Positions 17,897 through 26,448 of a DNA stretch of 64,000 bases are shown in pieces. This stretch comes from JBMTVT01 sp049451635. Its GTDB lineage: Bacteria; Bacteroidota; Bacteroidia; Flavobacteriales; Flavobacteriaceae. The notes beneath the pieces were generated by a model. That model worked only from the letters and a program-made list of their open reading frames with translations, had not been told where the DNA came from and did not search any database. The first letter of the stretch is position 1; each line of letters starts with the position of its first letter. The stretch covers positions 29,198 through 93,197 of the forward strand of contig JBMTVT010000001.1 of NCBI GenBank assembly GCA_049451635.1, read 5' to 3'. A program made the position numbers and the translations under genes.

Positions 17897-18876
17897 CTTT
17901 CTTCCTTCATAGGTTTTTTCTTTATCATACCACCTTTTAAATCTTTAACCACGCCCATTATAATAAAGGCATGTTTATCAATTTTATCAATTTCTGTTTC
18001 TAATTTAGCAATTTCTAAACGGGTCACCACTGTATAAATAATATCTTTATCATAACTTATTCCTTGAGTTCCAAAGCCACCTTTACCGGCATAAATGGTG
18101 CAAGCACGTTGAAGTTTTTCAGTAATCATTAGTCTCAAATCCTCATGTTTTTCTGAAATAATGGTAATGCCTACATATTCTTCAACACCATCTACCACAA
18201 AATCAACCGTTTTTGCGGCTGCTAAATAGGTAAGAATAGCATAAAGGGCAATTTCAACCGAAAGTACATAAGCACCAACCGAAAATATAATAATGTTAAT
18301 TAATAGCAGCACATCGCCAATGGTAAGCGATAATTTTCTGCTTAGGTAAATAGCCAGAATTTCGGTACCATCGATAACGCTGCCACCACGCATGGACATA
18401 CCAATGCCCAAACCCAAAAAGAAACCACCAAAAACAGCGATAAGCAGTTTGTCTTCCGTAATGGTTGGATATTTTACAAAATGTACCACAAAAGCCAAAA
18501 GTGTAATGGCTGCGATGCTTTTTACAGCAAATTTAATATTGATGGTTTTTGATGCCAAAATTAAAAAAGGCAGATTTACCAGTACTAGAAGTAGACCTAA
18601 CTTTAAATAAGTAATGTTTTCTAAAAGTAAAGAAATACCGGTAGCGCCACCATCTATAAAACCATTGGGCAATAAAAATCCTTTTAACCCAAAACCTGCC
18701 GAAAAAACACCAATAATTATAAAGATGTACTCTTTAACAGCGTGGGTAATTTCAACTTGTAAACTTCTTACTAAAGGTACAATTTGCTTTTTGCTAACAG
18801 GTTTATTGATATCCTGTTTGGATTTTATCCTTTTACGGGCAATATCTACCAGTACCTTTGATAAGAATGGATTCAT
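17893..18876 (-). CDS. YitT family membrane protein with DUF2179 domain
   Basis: 327 residues. A short cytoplasmic N-terminus is followed by five or six hydrophobic helices with the family signature LLPNGFIDGGATGISLLL and GMSMRGGSVIDGTEILA. A C-terminal soluble DUF2179 domain (from about residue 235, EEYVGITIISEKHEDLR to HAFIIMGVVKDLKGG) completes it. The family is widespread in bacteria and of unknown transport or signalling role. Heads the YitT-cupin-hydrolase run; 6 bp upstream is the stop of a lipoprotein gene, so the operon may start further up. Confidence 0.9.
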   Translation of the reverse strand: MNPFLSKVLVDIARKRIKSKQDINKPVSKKQIVPLVRSLQVEITHAVKEYIFIIIGVFSAGFGLKGFLLPNGFIDGGATGISLLLENITYLKLGLLLVLVNLPFLILASKTINIKFAVKSIAAITLLAFVVHFVKYPTITEDKLLIAVFGGFFLGLGIGMSMRGGSVIDGTEILAIYLSRKLSLTIGDVLLLINIIIFSVGAYVLSVEIALYAILTYLAAAKTVDFVVDGVEEYVGITIISEKHEDLRLMITEKLQRACTIYAGKGGFGTQGISYDKDIIYTVVTRLEIAKLETEIDKIDKHAFIIMGVVKDLKGGMIKKKPMKEER

Positions 18877-18882
18877 ATTGCT

Positions 18883-19446
18883 TTAATTGGTATTGTTCCA
18901 GTTTATAAAAAAGTATTTAACCTTGGCGTTATCAGGTATATGGGTGGCTTCTATTTTTAAATTCATATCAAACCTAAGATTAGCTGGTAATTCTTTTTTG
19001 TCTATCGCAAAACTGGCGTTTACATCGTTAACGGTAATTAAAACCGAATTAATTAAGTTATTGATTTTTGAAATTTTATAGGAACTTGAGATGTCTTTGA
19101 ACGTGCTTAAGGTTGAAATGTTTTTAGCCGTTTTATAACGGGGGTCTATAATTTGAACGTTGCTAATTACCGATGTAGAGTCTAAAGCTTCTTGTGGTGT
19201 TAATATAAGTAGTTTGTCGCCTCCTTTTTCAAAGATTTCAATGGTGTTTTTACTTCCAGAAAACTCATCACCAGCAATAAATTGTGCAATGGAATCGGTA
19301 GCAAAGACTGTTTTTAGGTCTTTAACCTGAGTTGAATCGGTTAAAAAACCAATATGCTGTTTTCCAATTTCGAAAGGATCTTGTTCTTTTTTACAACCCG
19401 TAAACAATAAGGCTAGGGTTATTGAGCATAAAAATAAATTTCGCAT
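18883..19446 (-). CDS. Lipoprotein of unknown function
   Basis: 187 residues. Lipoprotein signal MRNLFLCSITLALLFTGCKK with a lipobox LFTGC. The remainder is mostly beta-strand with no domain I recognise; it mentions no catalytic motif. Six bases separate its stop from the YitT start, so it probably belongs to that operon. Expected in the periplasm anchored to the outer or inner membrane. Confidence 0.75.
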   Translation of the reverse strand: MRNLFLCSITLALLFTGCKKEQDPFEIGKQHIGFLTDSTQVKDLKTVFATDSIAQFIAGDEFSGSKNTIEIFEKGGDKLLILTPQEALDSTSVISNVQIIDPRYKTAKNISTLSTFKDISSSYKISKINNLINSVLITVNDVNASFAIDKKELPANLRFDMNLKIEATHIPDNAKVKYFFINWNNTN

Positions 19447-19491
19447 GTAATTAAAATATGTGTTAGTTGATTATTGCCGATTTCTTTCGCC

Positions 19492-21033
19492 TTACTTCTT
19501 CATCACCTTAGTTAAAATACCAAATACACTACGAATAAAGGTGGCGCTGGTAAGCACTTTAACTACAGGGTTCATTCTGGTACTGCTCCTACGGCTTGAT
19601 GAGGTTCTTTTTTTTGATTCTGCTTTTTTAAGGGCTTCCCGTTCTTGTCGTACTTTTTCTTTTGCTTCTTCAGCTTCGGCTTTTTCTATTTTTTCGTTAA
19701 GCATTTCATAGGCACTCTCTCTATCAATGGTTTCGTTGTATTTTTTTACCATCTTAGATTTTGAAAGAAGAGAGCTTAATTCTGTATCGGTTAATACATC
19801 CATTCTGCTCATTGGCGCACGCATCATAGTAGCCGCCAATGGTGTAGGTCGCCCTTTTTCATCTAAAGCAGAAACCAATGCTTCACCAATACCAAGTGAT
19901 GTTAACACTTCGGTAGTATCATAATAATCAGAATCTGGATAGTTTTGTGCAGTTAATTTAATGGCTTTTCTGTCATTGGCAGTAAAAGCTCTTAAAGCAT
20001 GCTGGATTTTTAAGCCCAATTGTCCTAAAACAGCCTCAGGAACATCGGTAGGGTTTTGGGTTACAAAATACAAGCCAACACCTTTACTGCGTATCAGTTT
20101 TACAATACTCTCAATTTGATTCAACAATGCTTTAGAAGCCTCATTAAAAATTAAGTGGGCTTCATCAATAAACATTACCAGTTCTGGTCTGTCGCTATCA
20201 CCTTGTTCTGGGAAAGTTGAATAAATTTCAGCCAATAAACTCAACATAAAGGTTGAGAATAGTTTTGGTCTGTCTTGAAGATCTGTTAGCCTTATAATAT
20301 TTATATAGCCACGGCCATCGTCATCAACCCTCAGTAAATCTTGAGTATCAAAAGAAGTTTCCCCAAAAAATAAATCGGCTCCTTGTTGTTCTAGTTCCAC
20401 TACTTTACGTAAAATGGCACCAGTTGAGGCGGTTGATATTCTTCCGTAGGCATCATCAAACTCTGCTTTTCCTTCTTTGGTGGCGTATTGTAAAATCTTT
20501 TTAAAATCTTTCAAATCCAACAGAGGTAATTTATTATCGCGGCAATACTGAAAAATAACAGCAACTACACCAGATTGTGCATCTGAAAGGTCTAAGATTC
20601 TGGATAATAATACCGGGCCAAATTCACTAATGGTAGCCCTTAACCTTACACCATCCTGTTCTGATAATGTTAAAATTTCAACAGGAAAACTTTTGGCTTC
20701 AAAGGGCAATCCAATCTTTTCATGGCGTTCATCAATTTTCGGGTGCCCGGGACTTGGTTGCGCCAAACCACTTAAATCGCCTTTTATGTCCATAAGCAAA
20801 ACCGGGATACCTTTATCGCTTAAATTTTCGGCTAACACTTGTAACGATTTTGTTTTTCCAGTGCCTGTGGCTCCAGCAATCAATCCGTGTCGGTTTAAGG
20901 TTTTTAAAGGTATTTTTACATGTGCGCCAGTAACAGTTTCACCATCTAACATGGCGGCGCCAACAGGAATAAAATCGCCTTTGGTTGTATTGCCCTCAAA
21001 AATATAATTAAAAAAGGTTTCTTTTCTATCCAT
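19492..21033 (-). CDS. HerA-like (DUF853) ATPase/helicase
   Basis: 513 residues of the HerA/DUF853 P-loop family (YjgR-like). Walker A is GATGTGKTKSLQ at about residue 53, with MDIKGDLSG shortly after; Walker B is LVMFIDEAHLIF at about 280. The C-terminal fifth has an acidic-basic coiled coil (EKIEKAEAEEAKEKVRQE) and a Ser/Arg-rich stretch. Members are hexameric ATPases of uncertain role, perhaps DNA translocation. No nuclease partner (NurA) is adjacent. Confidence 0.88.
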   Translation of the reverse strand: MDRKETFFNYIFEGNTTKGDFIPVGAAMLDGETVTGAHVKIPLKTLNRHGLIAGATGTGKTKSLQVLAENLSDKGIPVLLMDIKGDLSGLAQPSPGHPKIDERHEKIGLPFEAKSFPVEILTLSEQDGVRLRATISEFGPVLLSRILDLSDAQSGVVAVIFQYCRDNKLPLLDLKDFKKILQYATKEGKAEFDDAYGRISTASTGAILRKVVELEQQGADLFFGETSFDTQDLLRVDDDGRGYINIIRLTDLQDRPKLFSTFMLSLLAEIYSTFPEQGDSDRPELVMFIDEAHLIFNEASKALLNQIESIVKLIRSKGVGLYFVTQNPTDVPEAVLGQLGLKIQHALRAFTANDRKAIKLTAQNYPDSDYYDTTEVLTSLGIGEALVSALDEKGRPTPLAATMMRAPMSRMDVLTDTELSSLLSKSKMVKKYNETIDRESAYEMLNEKIEKAEAEEAKEKVRQEREALKKAESKKRTSSSRRSSTRMNPVVKVLTSATFIRSVFGILTKVMKK

Positions 21034-21104
21034 ATATTTTTATTTCGCATAAAAATACAGGAAAAATAAAGAAGAAAAAAATATGGTTTTAGCCTAATTT
21101 ACAT

Positions 21105-21789
21105 TTATATTTTTTCAATATAAATATTGGATGATCCAGTCGAACGTAAGTTGATAACGCCGGCATTTACAGTTCGGATTATTTGAACAGTTACTAAATA
21201 GCTCGCAACTAAATTAAAAACCTCGGTAATATGCAGTGAACTTTCTTGATGGCTATTCTTTGTGCGGATGTAACCCTTGGATGAATATGTACCTCGTTGG
21301 GTGCCGTTTATTTCTATCCACATTTCAGGGGTTAGCCTATCCGTTCCTGAAGTGTTTGCCAATGATACATTTACCGTTATTCTGTAACGCCCTATTTTGG
21401 TTTACAGTAATGGTATTAAGAGCTGTGTTTGTAGTATACAATGTAGTGTCATCGTTCCATTCAAGAGTGCTGATTATTGGCGTATTAATAGCCGCATTGC
21501 TATTTTCATCCAATGCTGTGTTAGAGGCATCATTACTATATTTAATCGATAATTTTCGAGATGTTCTTAGCCAATTAGGAGTAACTGTAGAACCGTAATT
21601 AAATTGAAAAATGTTCAATCGGTGTTGTAAACCAATAATCCGTTGGCTGGATTCGGAATAGAAGCAATTTGAGTAGAGGATAATAGAGGTATGAGTAAGC
21701 CCCACTGTTTGATTCGATATCTAAGATAGAAGAGGGGTCGGTTGAGGTAGTGCCAATACCAACTTGAGAGTAGCTATGATAATTCATGT
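21105..21789 (-). pseudogene. Decayed flavobacterial surface protein
   Basis: Three overlapping frames give consecutive parts of one protein. The first reads SQVGIGTTSTDPSSILDIES, the usual start of secreted Flavobacteriia structural proteins. The frame then moves (LLIPLLSSTQIASIPNPANG, LLVYNTD), moves again (LNIFQFNYGSTVTPNW) and once more near 21360 to ANTSGTDRLTPEMWIEINGT and the C-terminus IYIEKI. At least three indels are required. The 5' end lacks a recognisable signal peptide before YSQVGIG. Function unknown; such proteins are usually cell-surface or adhesion-like. Confidence 0.75.
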
Positions 21790-21846
21790 CAAATAGCCAA
21801 ATTAAATTGAGATTCAAAATTGGTTAGTCTTAATGCCGAAAACATG

Positions 21847-21854
21847 TATCTTTG
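21847..21854 (+). promoter_or_regulatory. Putative -7 box abutting queE
   Basis: TATCTTTG ends 6 nt before the queE ATG, implying a leader of only 2-3 nt if used. Confidence 0.5.
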
Positions 21855-21860
21855 CCATCT

Positions 21861-22490
21861 ATGAAAAATGAGCTGAAAATATTGGTCGATAAAGGTGAAA
21901 TACTACCTTTAATGGAGGAATTTTATACCATTCAGGGCGAAGGTTACCACAAAGGAACGGCAGCATATTTTATACGCATTGGCGGGTGTGATGTGGGATG
22001 TCATTGGTGTGATGTAAAAGAGAGTTGGAATGCTAATTTGCATCCGCCAACCGAAGTATCTAAAATAGTAGAAAATGCCAAAAAATATAGCGATACTATT
22101 GTAATTACTGGCGGCGAGCCTTTAATGTGGGATATGTTGCCATTAACTTCGCAACTTAAAGCAGTAGGCTTAAACATACACATTGAAACCTCTGGTGCAT
22201 ATAAATTAACTGGAGTGTGGGATTGGATTTGTTTGTCGCCAAAAAAAATGAAATTGCCTACTAAAGAGGTTTATGAAAAGGCAGACGAACTAAAAGTAAT
22301 TGTTTACAATAAAGATGATTTTCGCTTTGCGGAAGAACAAGCGTCTAAAGTTCATAAAAACTGCATTTTATACTTACAACCTGAGTGGAGTAAACGCGAT
22401 AAAGTAATTCCGGATATTGTGGATTATGTGATGAAGAACCCAAAATGGAAAGTATCGCTTCAAACACATAAATACTTAAACATACCATAA
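21861..22490 (+). CDS. queE: 7-carboxy-7-deazaguanine synthase
   Basis: Radical SAM enzyme forming the 7-deazaguanine core of queuosine. 209 residues from the ATG at 21861; an in-frame TTG at 21852 lies inside the -7 box and is rejected as a start. The cluster-binding motif is the compact CDVGCHWCD (Cys-x3-Cys-x2-Cys), preceded by FYTIQGEGYHKGTAAYFIR and followed by TGGEPLMW for SAM binding. No other queuosine genes are in the window. The gene is isolated between a decayed gene and a palindromic repeat. Confidence 0.94.
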   Translation: MKNELKILVDKGEILPLMEEFYTIQGEGYHKGTAAYFIRIGGCDVGCHWCDVKESWNANLHPPTEVSKIVENAKKYSDTIVITGGEPLMWDMLPLTSQLKAVGLNIHIETSGAYKLTGVWDWICLSPKKMKLPTKEVYEKADELKVIVYNKDDFRFAEEQASKVHKNCILYLQPEWSKRDKVIPDIVDYVMKNPKWKVSLQTHKYLNIP

Positions 22491-22501
22491 TATTAAACCA
22501 T

Positions 22502-22583
22502 TATTGCGAGTGTAACGAAGCAATCTGTTTAATCTTGATACCATTAAAAAGATTACTTCGAAATTAAAATTTCTCGCAATGAC
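22502..22583. repeat. Dispersed palindromic repeat, copy 1
   Basis: Begins TATTGCGAGTGTAACGAAGC and ends with TTTCTCGCAATGAC, forming a long imperfect hairpin. The outer arms ATTGCGAG / CTCGCAAT and the inner GAAGCAATCT / AGATTACTTC pair. A related element occurs at 43046-43121. Confidence 0.8.
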
Positions 22584-22605
22584 GATTTCAATATTTTTTG
22601 GATGA

Positions 22606-22777
22606 TTACTTTACTGGAACTGCCACTCTTGTAGTGCCCCAAGCCAAATACATGTTGCCATCAGCAAATGCTATTGAGAATGCTTCAACTGCTCCACCAA
22701 GACTTACAGGTGCTGTAACACGTAAAACATCATTAGCTTTTTTATACCCAAAAGCGCCCCAAACATCTAAATCGTAG
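22606..22777 (-). pseudogene. C-terminal fragment of a DUF2911-like protein
   Basis: The minus strand encodes, up to a proper stop at 22606, a protein tail containing DLDVWGAFGYKKANDVLRV, GGAVEAFSIAFADG and MYLAWGTTRVAVPVK. The pattern resembles the C-terminus of DUF2911 proteins. Upstream, the frame is lost (NSANNVNLIGTT appears in another frame) and no start can be found. Only about 57 codons survive. Confidence 0.5.
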
Positions 22778-23026
22778 TCCCGATGAGATTAACATTATTA
22801 GCACTGTTTTGTCCATTTTGTTAATTATTTCTGTTTTTTATTTTCCTAGTTTATTCTTTTTAAAATTTGAGTTAGTACGACTTTTCTTCACTCATTGTTG
22901 TGAATTTGTTTTTGCATTAAAGCTAACTCGTTATATCCCAACTTTTATTTCTTTTATGCAGAAAATAAAAGGAATAAACCAAGTTTTGGCTTGTTTTATT
23001 CTATAAATACACCTATATTTTGCTAT
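22778..23026. other. Intergenic, no recognisable content
   Basis: AT-rich. It holds a 65-codon hydrophobic plus-strand ORF that resembles nothing I know and has no convincing initiation signals. Confidence 0.5.
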
Positions 23027-23060
23027 GAAAAAATCCTGACAAAAATTGTCAGGATTTTTA
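23027..23060 (-). terminator. Terminator downstream of gatB/aspS
   Basis: AAATCCTGACA and TGTCAGGATTT form a perfect stem of at least 11 bp around AAAAT, with A-run and T-run on the two sides, so it can act in both directions. A further imperfect palindrome (AGTTCTCGATA ... CACTCGAACT, 23064-23102) lies between it and the stop codon. Confidence 0.85.
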
Positions 23061-23109
23061 TTTAGTTCTCGATACATCATGCTATAGCGTGACACTCGAA
23101 CTGATATAA

Positions 23110-26100
23110 TTATTTATTTCGCATCACCTTTACATTCATCTCTTCCACTTTTTTGTCAGATAACATGGAAGGTGCGCCAAACAATAAATCGTCACTGGTG
23201 CCTGTTTTTGGAAATGCCATAACCTCACGAATAGAAGCTTTTTTTTCTAAAATCATCATCAGCCTATCAACTCCCCAAGCAATACCACCGTGCGGTGGTG
23301 CGCCGTAATGGAACGCTTTATACATGGTACCTACACTTTTCATCATCTCTTCTTTGTTGTAGCCCATATTTCTGTAAGTAGCTTCTAAAATTTCAGGTTT
23401 GTGCGCCCGTACCGAACCGCCACCAATTTCGTAACCATTCAAAATCAAATCGTATTGTTGCGCGATAATGGTACCTATTTCAGCATCTTTACCGTTCATG
23501 TGTTTTTCAATATCATACACTGCAGGCATTGAGAAGGGGTTATGGGTAAATGTCCAACGGCCGTCATCAGTTTTTTCAAACATCGGGAAATCTATTACCC
23601 AAGCAGGACGTAATTCTTTCGGGTTTATTAAACGCAACATACTGCCCAATTCCTGTCTAACTGCATCCAATGCTTTATTGGCAGTAGCATAGTCGGCAGC
23701 TGAAAAGAAAACAATATCACCAACTTGTGCATTGGTGGTTTTAATGATTCCAGCAGCAATATCTTCACCTAAAAATTTAATAATGGGCGACTGCAAATTG
23801 TTTTCATTTACAATAATATATGCTAAACCACCCAAACCATGCTGTTGTGCAATGGCCGTTAATTTTTCAATTTGCCCTTTAGATAAGCGCTTTTTACCTT
23901 GTTCTTTAGCCGATACCTTGATGCATTTAACAATACCACCTTCTTCAATGGGTTTGCTAAACACTTGAAAGGTTGTTTCCTTAACAATATCTGTAATATC
24001 TTGAAGCTGTAAACCAAAGCGTAAATCGGGTCGGTCGCAACCGTATTTATCCATGGCGTCTTGATAGGTAATCACTTCAAAAGGATGTAAAATCCATTTA
24101 TTGCCATAAATTTTTGTAACCACTTCATTAAACATTTTGGTGTTTAAGTCCATAATTTGTTGCATGCTGGCGTATGCCATTTCTAAATCCAATTGCGTGA
24201 ATTCAGGTTGTCGGTCACCTCGGGAGTCTTCATCCCTAAAACAACGTGCTATCTGGAAATATTTCTCGTAACCACTTACCATCAACATTTGTTTAAATTG
24301 CTGAGGTGCTTGTGGTAGTGTGTAAAAAGCACCGGCTTGTTTTCGAGATGGGACTATAAATTCGCGAGCGCCCTCATCGGTTCCAGCACTTAAAATGGGA
24401 GTTTCAATTTCAAGGAAATCTTCTTCATCTAAAATATCTCGAAGCAGTTTAATTACTTTATGGCGATTCACAATGGTTCTGCGAACATCATCATTTCTGT
24501 GGTCTAAAAACTTGTATTGAAAACGTGTGTTTTCATTGGTTTTTGTGGCTCGTTTTATTTCAAAAGGCAGTGTTCTAGATAGGTTTAAAATATCCAATTC
24601 ATTAGCTTCCAATTCAATTTTCCCAGTTCGCAAGCTCGGGTTGTAATCGTCTTCTTTACGTTGTAGAATGGTTCCAGAAACCGTAATAACCGATTCTGGT
24701 TTTAGTTTTACCAACTCATCAAGATTTGGAAATGATTCCCTGCTTAAACGCACTTGGAATTTCTCGGTACTGGAATCTCGTAAATCGATAAAAATGAGTT
24801 CCCCATGGTCGCGAACACTGGCAACCCAACCAGCAAAAGTTACCACCTGAGAAATACTATCATCTGAAATATCAGTAATCAAATGCGTGCGGTATTTATC
24901 TTTTATAATTAGTGGGATTTCAGGAAGTTTTTCTTCTTCTTTAGCTTCTGGCTTTTGGCTTTTGATTTTTGGCTTTTCATCACTTACAATTTCCGACTTC
25001 TGTCTTTCCACATCTCCAGCCAGCGAAGCTAAAATACCCTCTCGAATGACTTTTCCTGAAGCGCCTTTACCAATAATGGCAATTACTTTTCCAACTAAGA
25101 TACCCGCCTTTCCTTGATTACCAGCTTTAATATCGTTTGCAATAGCTTCATTTTCAGTAATTACTTTGCTTATGGCATCATATATTTTGTCTTCGGAAAT
25201 CGTGTGCGCTTCAAAATACTTATTATAATCAAAATGTCTGTCTTTTAAATAATTTGTGATAGCATTTTGTACTAAAACCGACGTGATTTTCTCTTCTTTA
25301 AAAAGCTGAAAAATTTCAATTAAATGCTCTATACGGTGAATATCGCCATAGTCTTCTGTACTAATATTGTTGACTAATGTTTTTGTAACAAACGACGGGT
25401 CTTTAAGCACATCGTTTATTTGCATAAATGTTTTGGAGCGTAGTGCGTCTGCCGTAAAAAACTTAGCATCTTGAGGTAACACACCACCTTTAATTATTAT
25501 GGACTCTACGGCAAAAGGTAATGCGCTTATATCAACGTCAATTGATTCTACAACATCTTTAATGCAAACAAAAGGTAAATCGGGTTCAGATATAAAACGG
25601 TAATCGGCTTCATATTCCTTTTTGCGCATGGTTTTGGTTTGCTTCAAATCGGCATCCCATAGGACGGTGGTTTGGTCTGGTCTAAACTCCTTGTGTTCCA
25701 GGTAGTAGTTGAGTTGTTTTTCTACTTCTTCCTTTAGGGCATCTACCATGAACTTAAACGAGTTTAAGTTTTTTATTTCAGTACGTGGGTTTAAATTGTA
25801 ACTGTGTTTTTTACGAAGTGATACCGAAACATCCGATTTAAACTCACCCTTTTCAAGATTGGCTTCAGAAATTTTTAAATTTTGAACAATACGCTGAATG
25901 TATTGCGCATAAGTTGACGCATCTTCAATATGACGAATGCAAGGTGTGGTAACAATCTCAATAAGAGGTACGCCTGCTTTATTAAAATCTACCAACGACA
26001 CTTGTTTTTCATGTATTAATTTAGCAGCATCTTCTTCAATATGAACTTGCGACAAATTAACGGTAAACTGAGACCCATCATTTCTAAAACAAGACACTTG

Positions 26101-26448
26101 CCCATCAGGAATTATGGGGTTGTGAAACTGAGTAATTTGTATATTTTTTGGGTTATCGGGGTATTCATAATGTTTTCTGTCCCAAGAAATAACCTCATTT
26201 TCAAAAGTAGATTTTACAGCTTTACCAAAATAAATAGCTTTCTTAATAACTTCTTTATTTATTGCCGGGAGCACACCCATTTGTCCAGTACAAACCGAAC
26301 AAATATTTTGATTTGGGATATCAACTTCTTCATTGGGGCAAGAACAAAATAATTTGGTCTTTGTGTTTAACCGAACATGCGTTTCCAGCCCGATTACCAA
26401 TTCTAACTCGTGTGCTTTTAATGCAGCATCTAATTCTTTCAATTCCAT
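23110..26448 (-). CDS. gatB/aspS: GatB-AspRS fusion (amidotransferase subunit B / aspartyl-tRNA synthetase)
   Basis: One 1112-residue ORF. Residues 1 to about 478 are GatB: GLETHVRLNTKTKLF, zinc ligands Cys35, Cys37, Cys50 and Cys53, and the C-terminal tail domain ending KGASGKVIREGILASLAGD. About 480-518 is a charged Lys/Glu/Pro linker. From about 520 a full bacterial-type AspRS follows: OB-fold anticodon domain (GWVASVRDHGELIFIDLRD), motif 2 at about 731-757 (FRDEDSRGDRQPEFTQLD), GAD insertion, and motif 3 at about 1055-1066 (GIAWGVDRLMMI). His548 in RDHG matches non-discriminating AspRS rather than the Leu of E. coli AspRS. The expected reactions are Asp-tRNA(Asn) synthesis and, with GatA and GatC, its amidation. 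Overlaps gatA by one base (TAATG). The linker contains a heptad DNA repeat. Confidence 0.96.
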   Translation of the reverse strand: MELKELDAALKAHELELVIGLETHVRLNTKTKLFCSCPNEEVDIPNQNICSVCTGQMGVLPAINKEVIKKAIYFGKAVKSTFENEVISWDRKHYEYPDNPKNIQITQFHNPIIPDGQVSCFRNDGSQFTVNLSQVHIEEDAAKLIHEKQVSLVDFNKAGVPLIEIVTTPCIRHIEDASTYAQYIQRIVQNLKISEANLEKGEFKSDVSVSLRKKHSYNLNPRTEIKNLNSFKFMVDALKEEVEKQLNYYLEHKEFRPDQTTVLWDADLKQTKTMRKKEYEADYRFISEPDLPFVCIKDVVESIDVDISALPFAVESIIIKGGVLPQDAKFFTADALRSKTFMQINDVLKDPSFVTKTLVNNISTEDYGDIHRIEHLIEIFQLFKEEKITSVLVQNAITNYLKDRHFDYNKYFEAHTISEDKIYDAISKVITENEAIANDIKAGNQGKAGILVGKVIAIIGKGASGKVIREGILASLAGDVERQKSEIVSDEKPKIKSQKPEAKEEEKLPEIPLIIKDKYRTHLITDISDDSISQVVTFAGWVASVRDHGELIFIDLRDSSTEKFQVRLSRESFPNLDELVKLKPESVITVSGTILQRKEDDYNPSLRTGKIELEANELDILNLSRTLPFEIKRATKTNENTRFQYKFLDHRNDDVRRTIVNRHKVIKLLRDILDEEDFLEIETPILSAGTDEGAREFIVPSRKQAGAFYTLPQAPQQFKQMLMVSGYEKYFQIARCFRDEDSRGDRQPEFTQLDLEMAYASMQQIMDLNTKMFNEVVTKIYGNKWILHPFEVITYQDAMDKYGCDRPDLRFGLQLQDITDIVKETTFQVFSKPIEEGGIVKCIKVSAKEQGKKRLSKGQIEKLTAIAQQHGLGGLAYIIVNENNLQSPIIKFLGEDIAAGIIKTTNAQVGDIVFFSAADYATANKALDAVRQELGSMLRLINPKELRPAWVIDFPMFEKTDDGRWTFTHNPFSMPAVYDIEKHMNGKDAEIGTIIAQQYDLILNGYEIGGGSVRAHKPEILEATYRNMGYNKEEMMKSVGTMYKAFHYGAPPHGGIAWGVDRLMMILEKKASIREVMAFPKTGTSDDLLFGAPSMLSDKKVEEMNVKVMRNK
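24948..24975 (-). repeat. Heptanucleotide repeat inside the GatB-AspRS linker
   Basis: On the plus strand four 7-mers follow in phase: CTGGCTT, TTGGCTT, TTGATTT, TTGGCTT. In the coding direction they specify the Lys/Gln/Pro-rich piece KPKIKSQKPEA. The same type of heptad occurs at 59802-59829. Confidence 0.75.

Noticed and set aside
22809..23006. 65-codon hydrophobic ORF
   Set aside because: No homology that I recognise, no promoter or start context, and the composition is typical of AT-rich non-coding DNA. Treated as chance.
24948..24975. Heptad repeat considered as a CRISPR or tandem-array element
   Set aside because: Units are 7 bp without spacers, lie inside coding sequence and are in frame; it is a simple sequence repeat.
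23468..25117. Plus-strand ORFs opposite gatB/aspS (74, 78, 60 and 76 codons)
   Set aside because: They are antisense shadows of a well-conserved gene, with no family resemblance.
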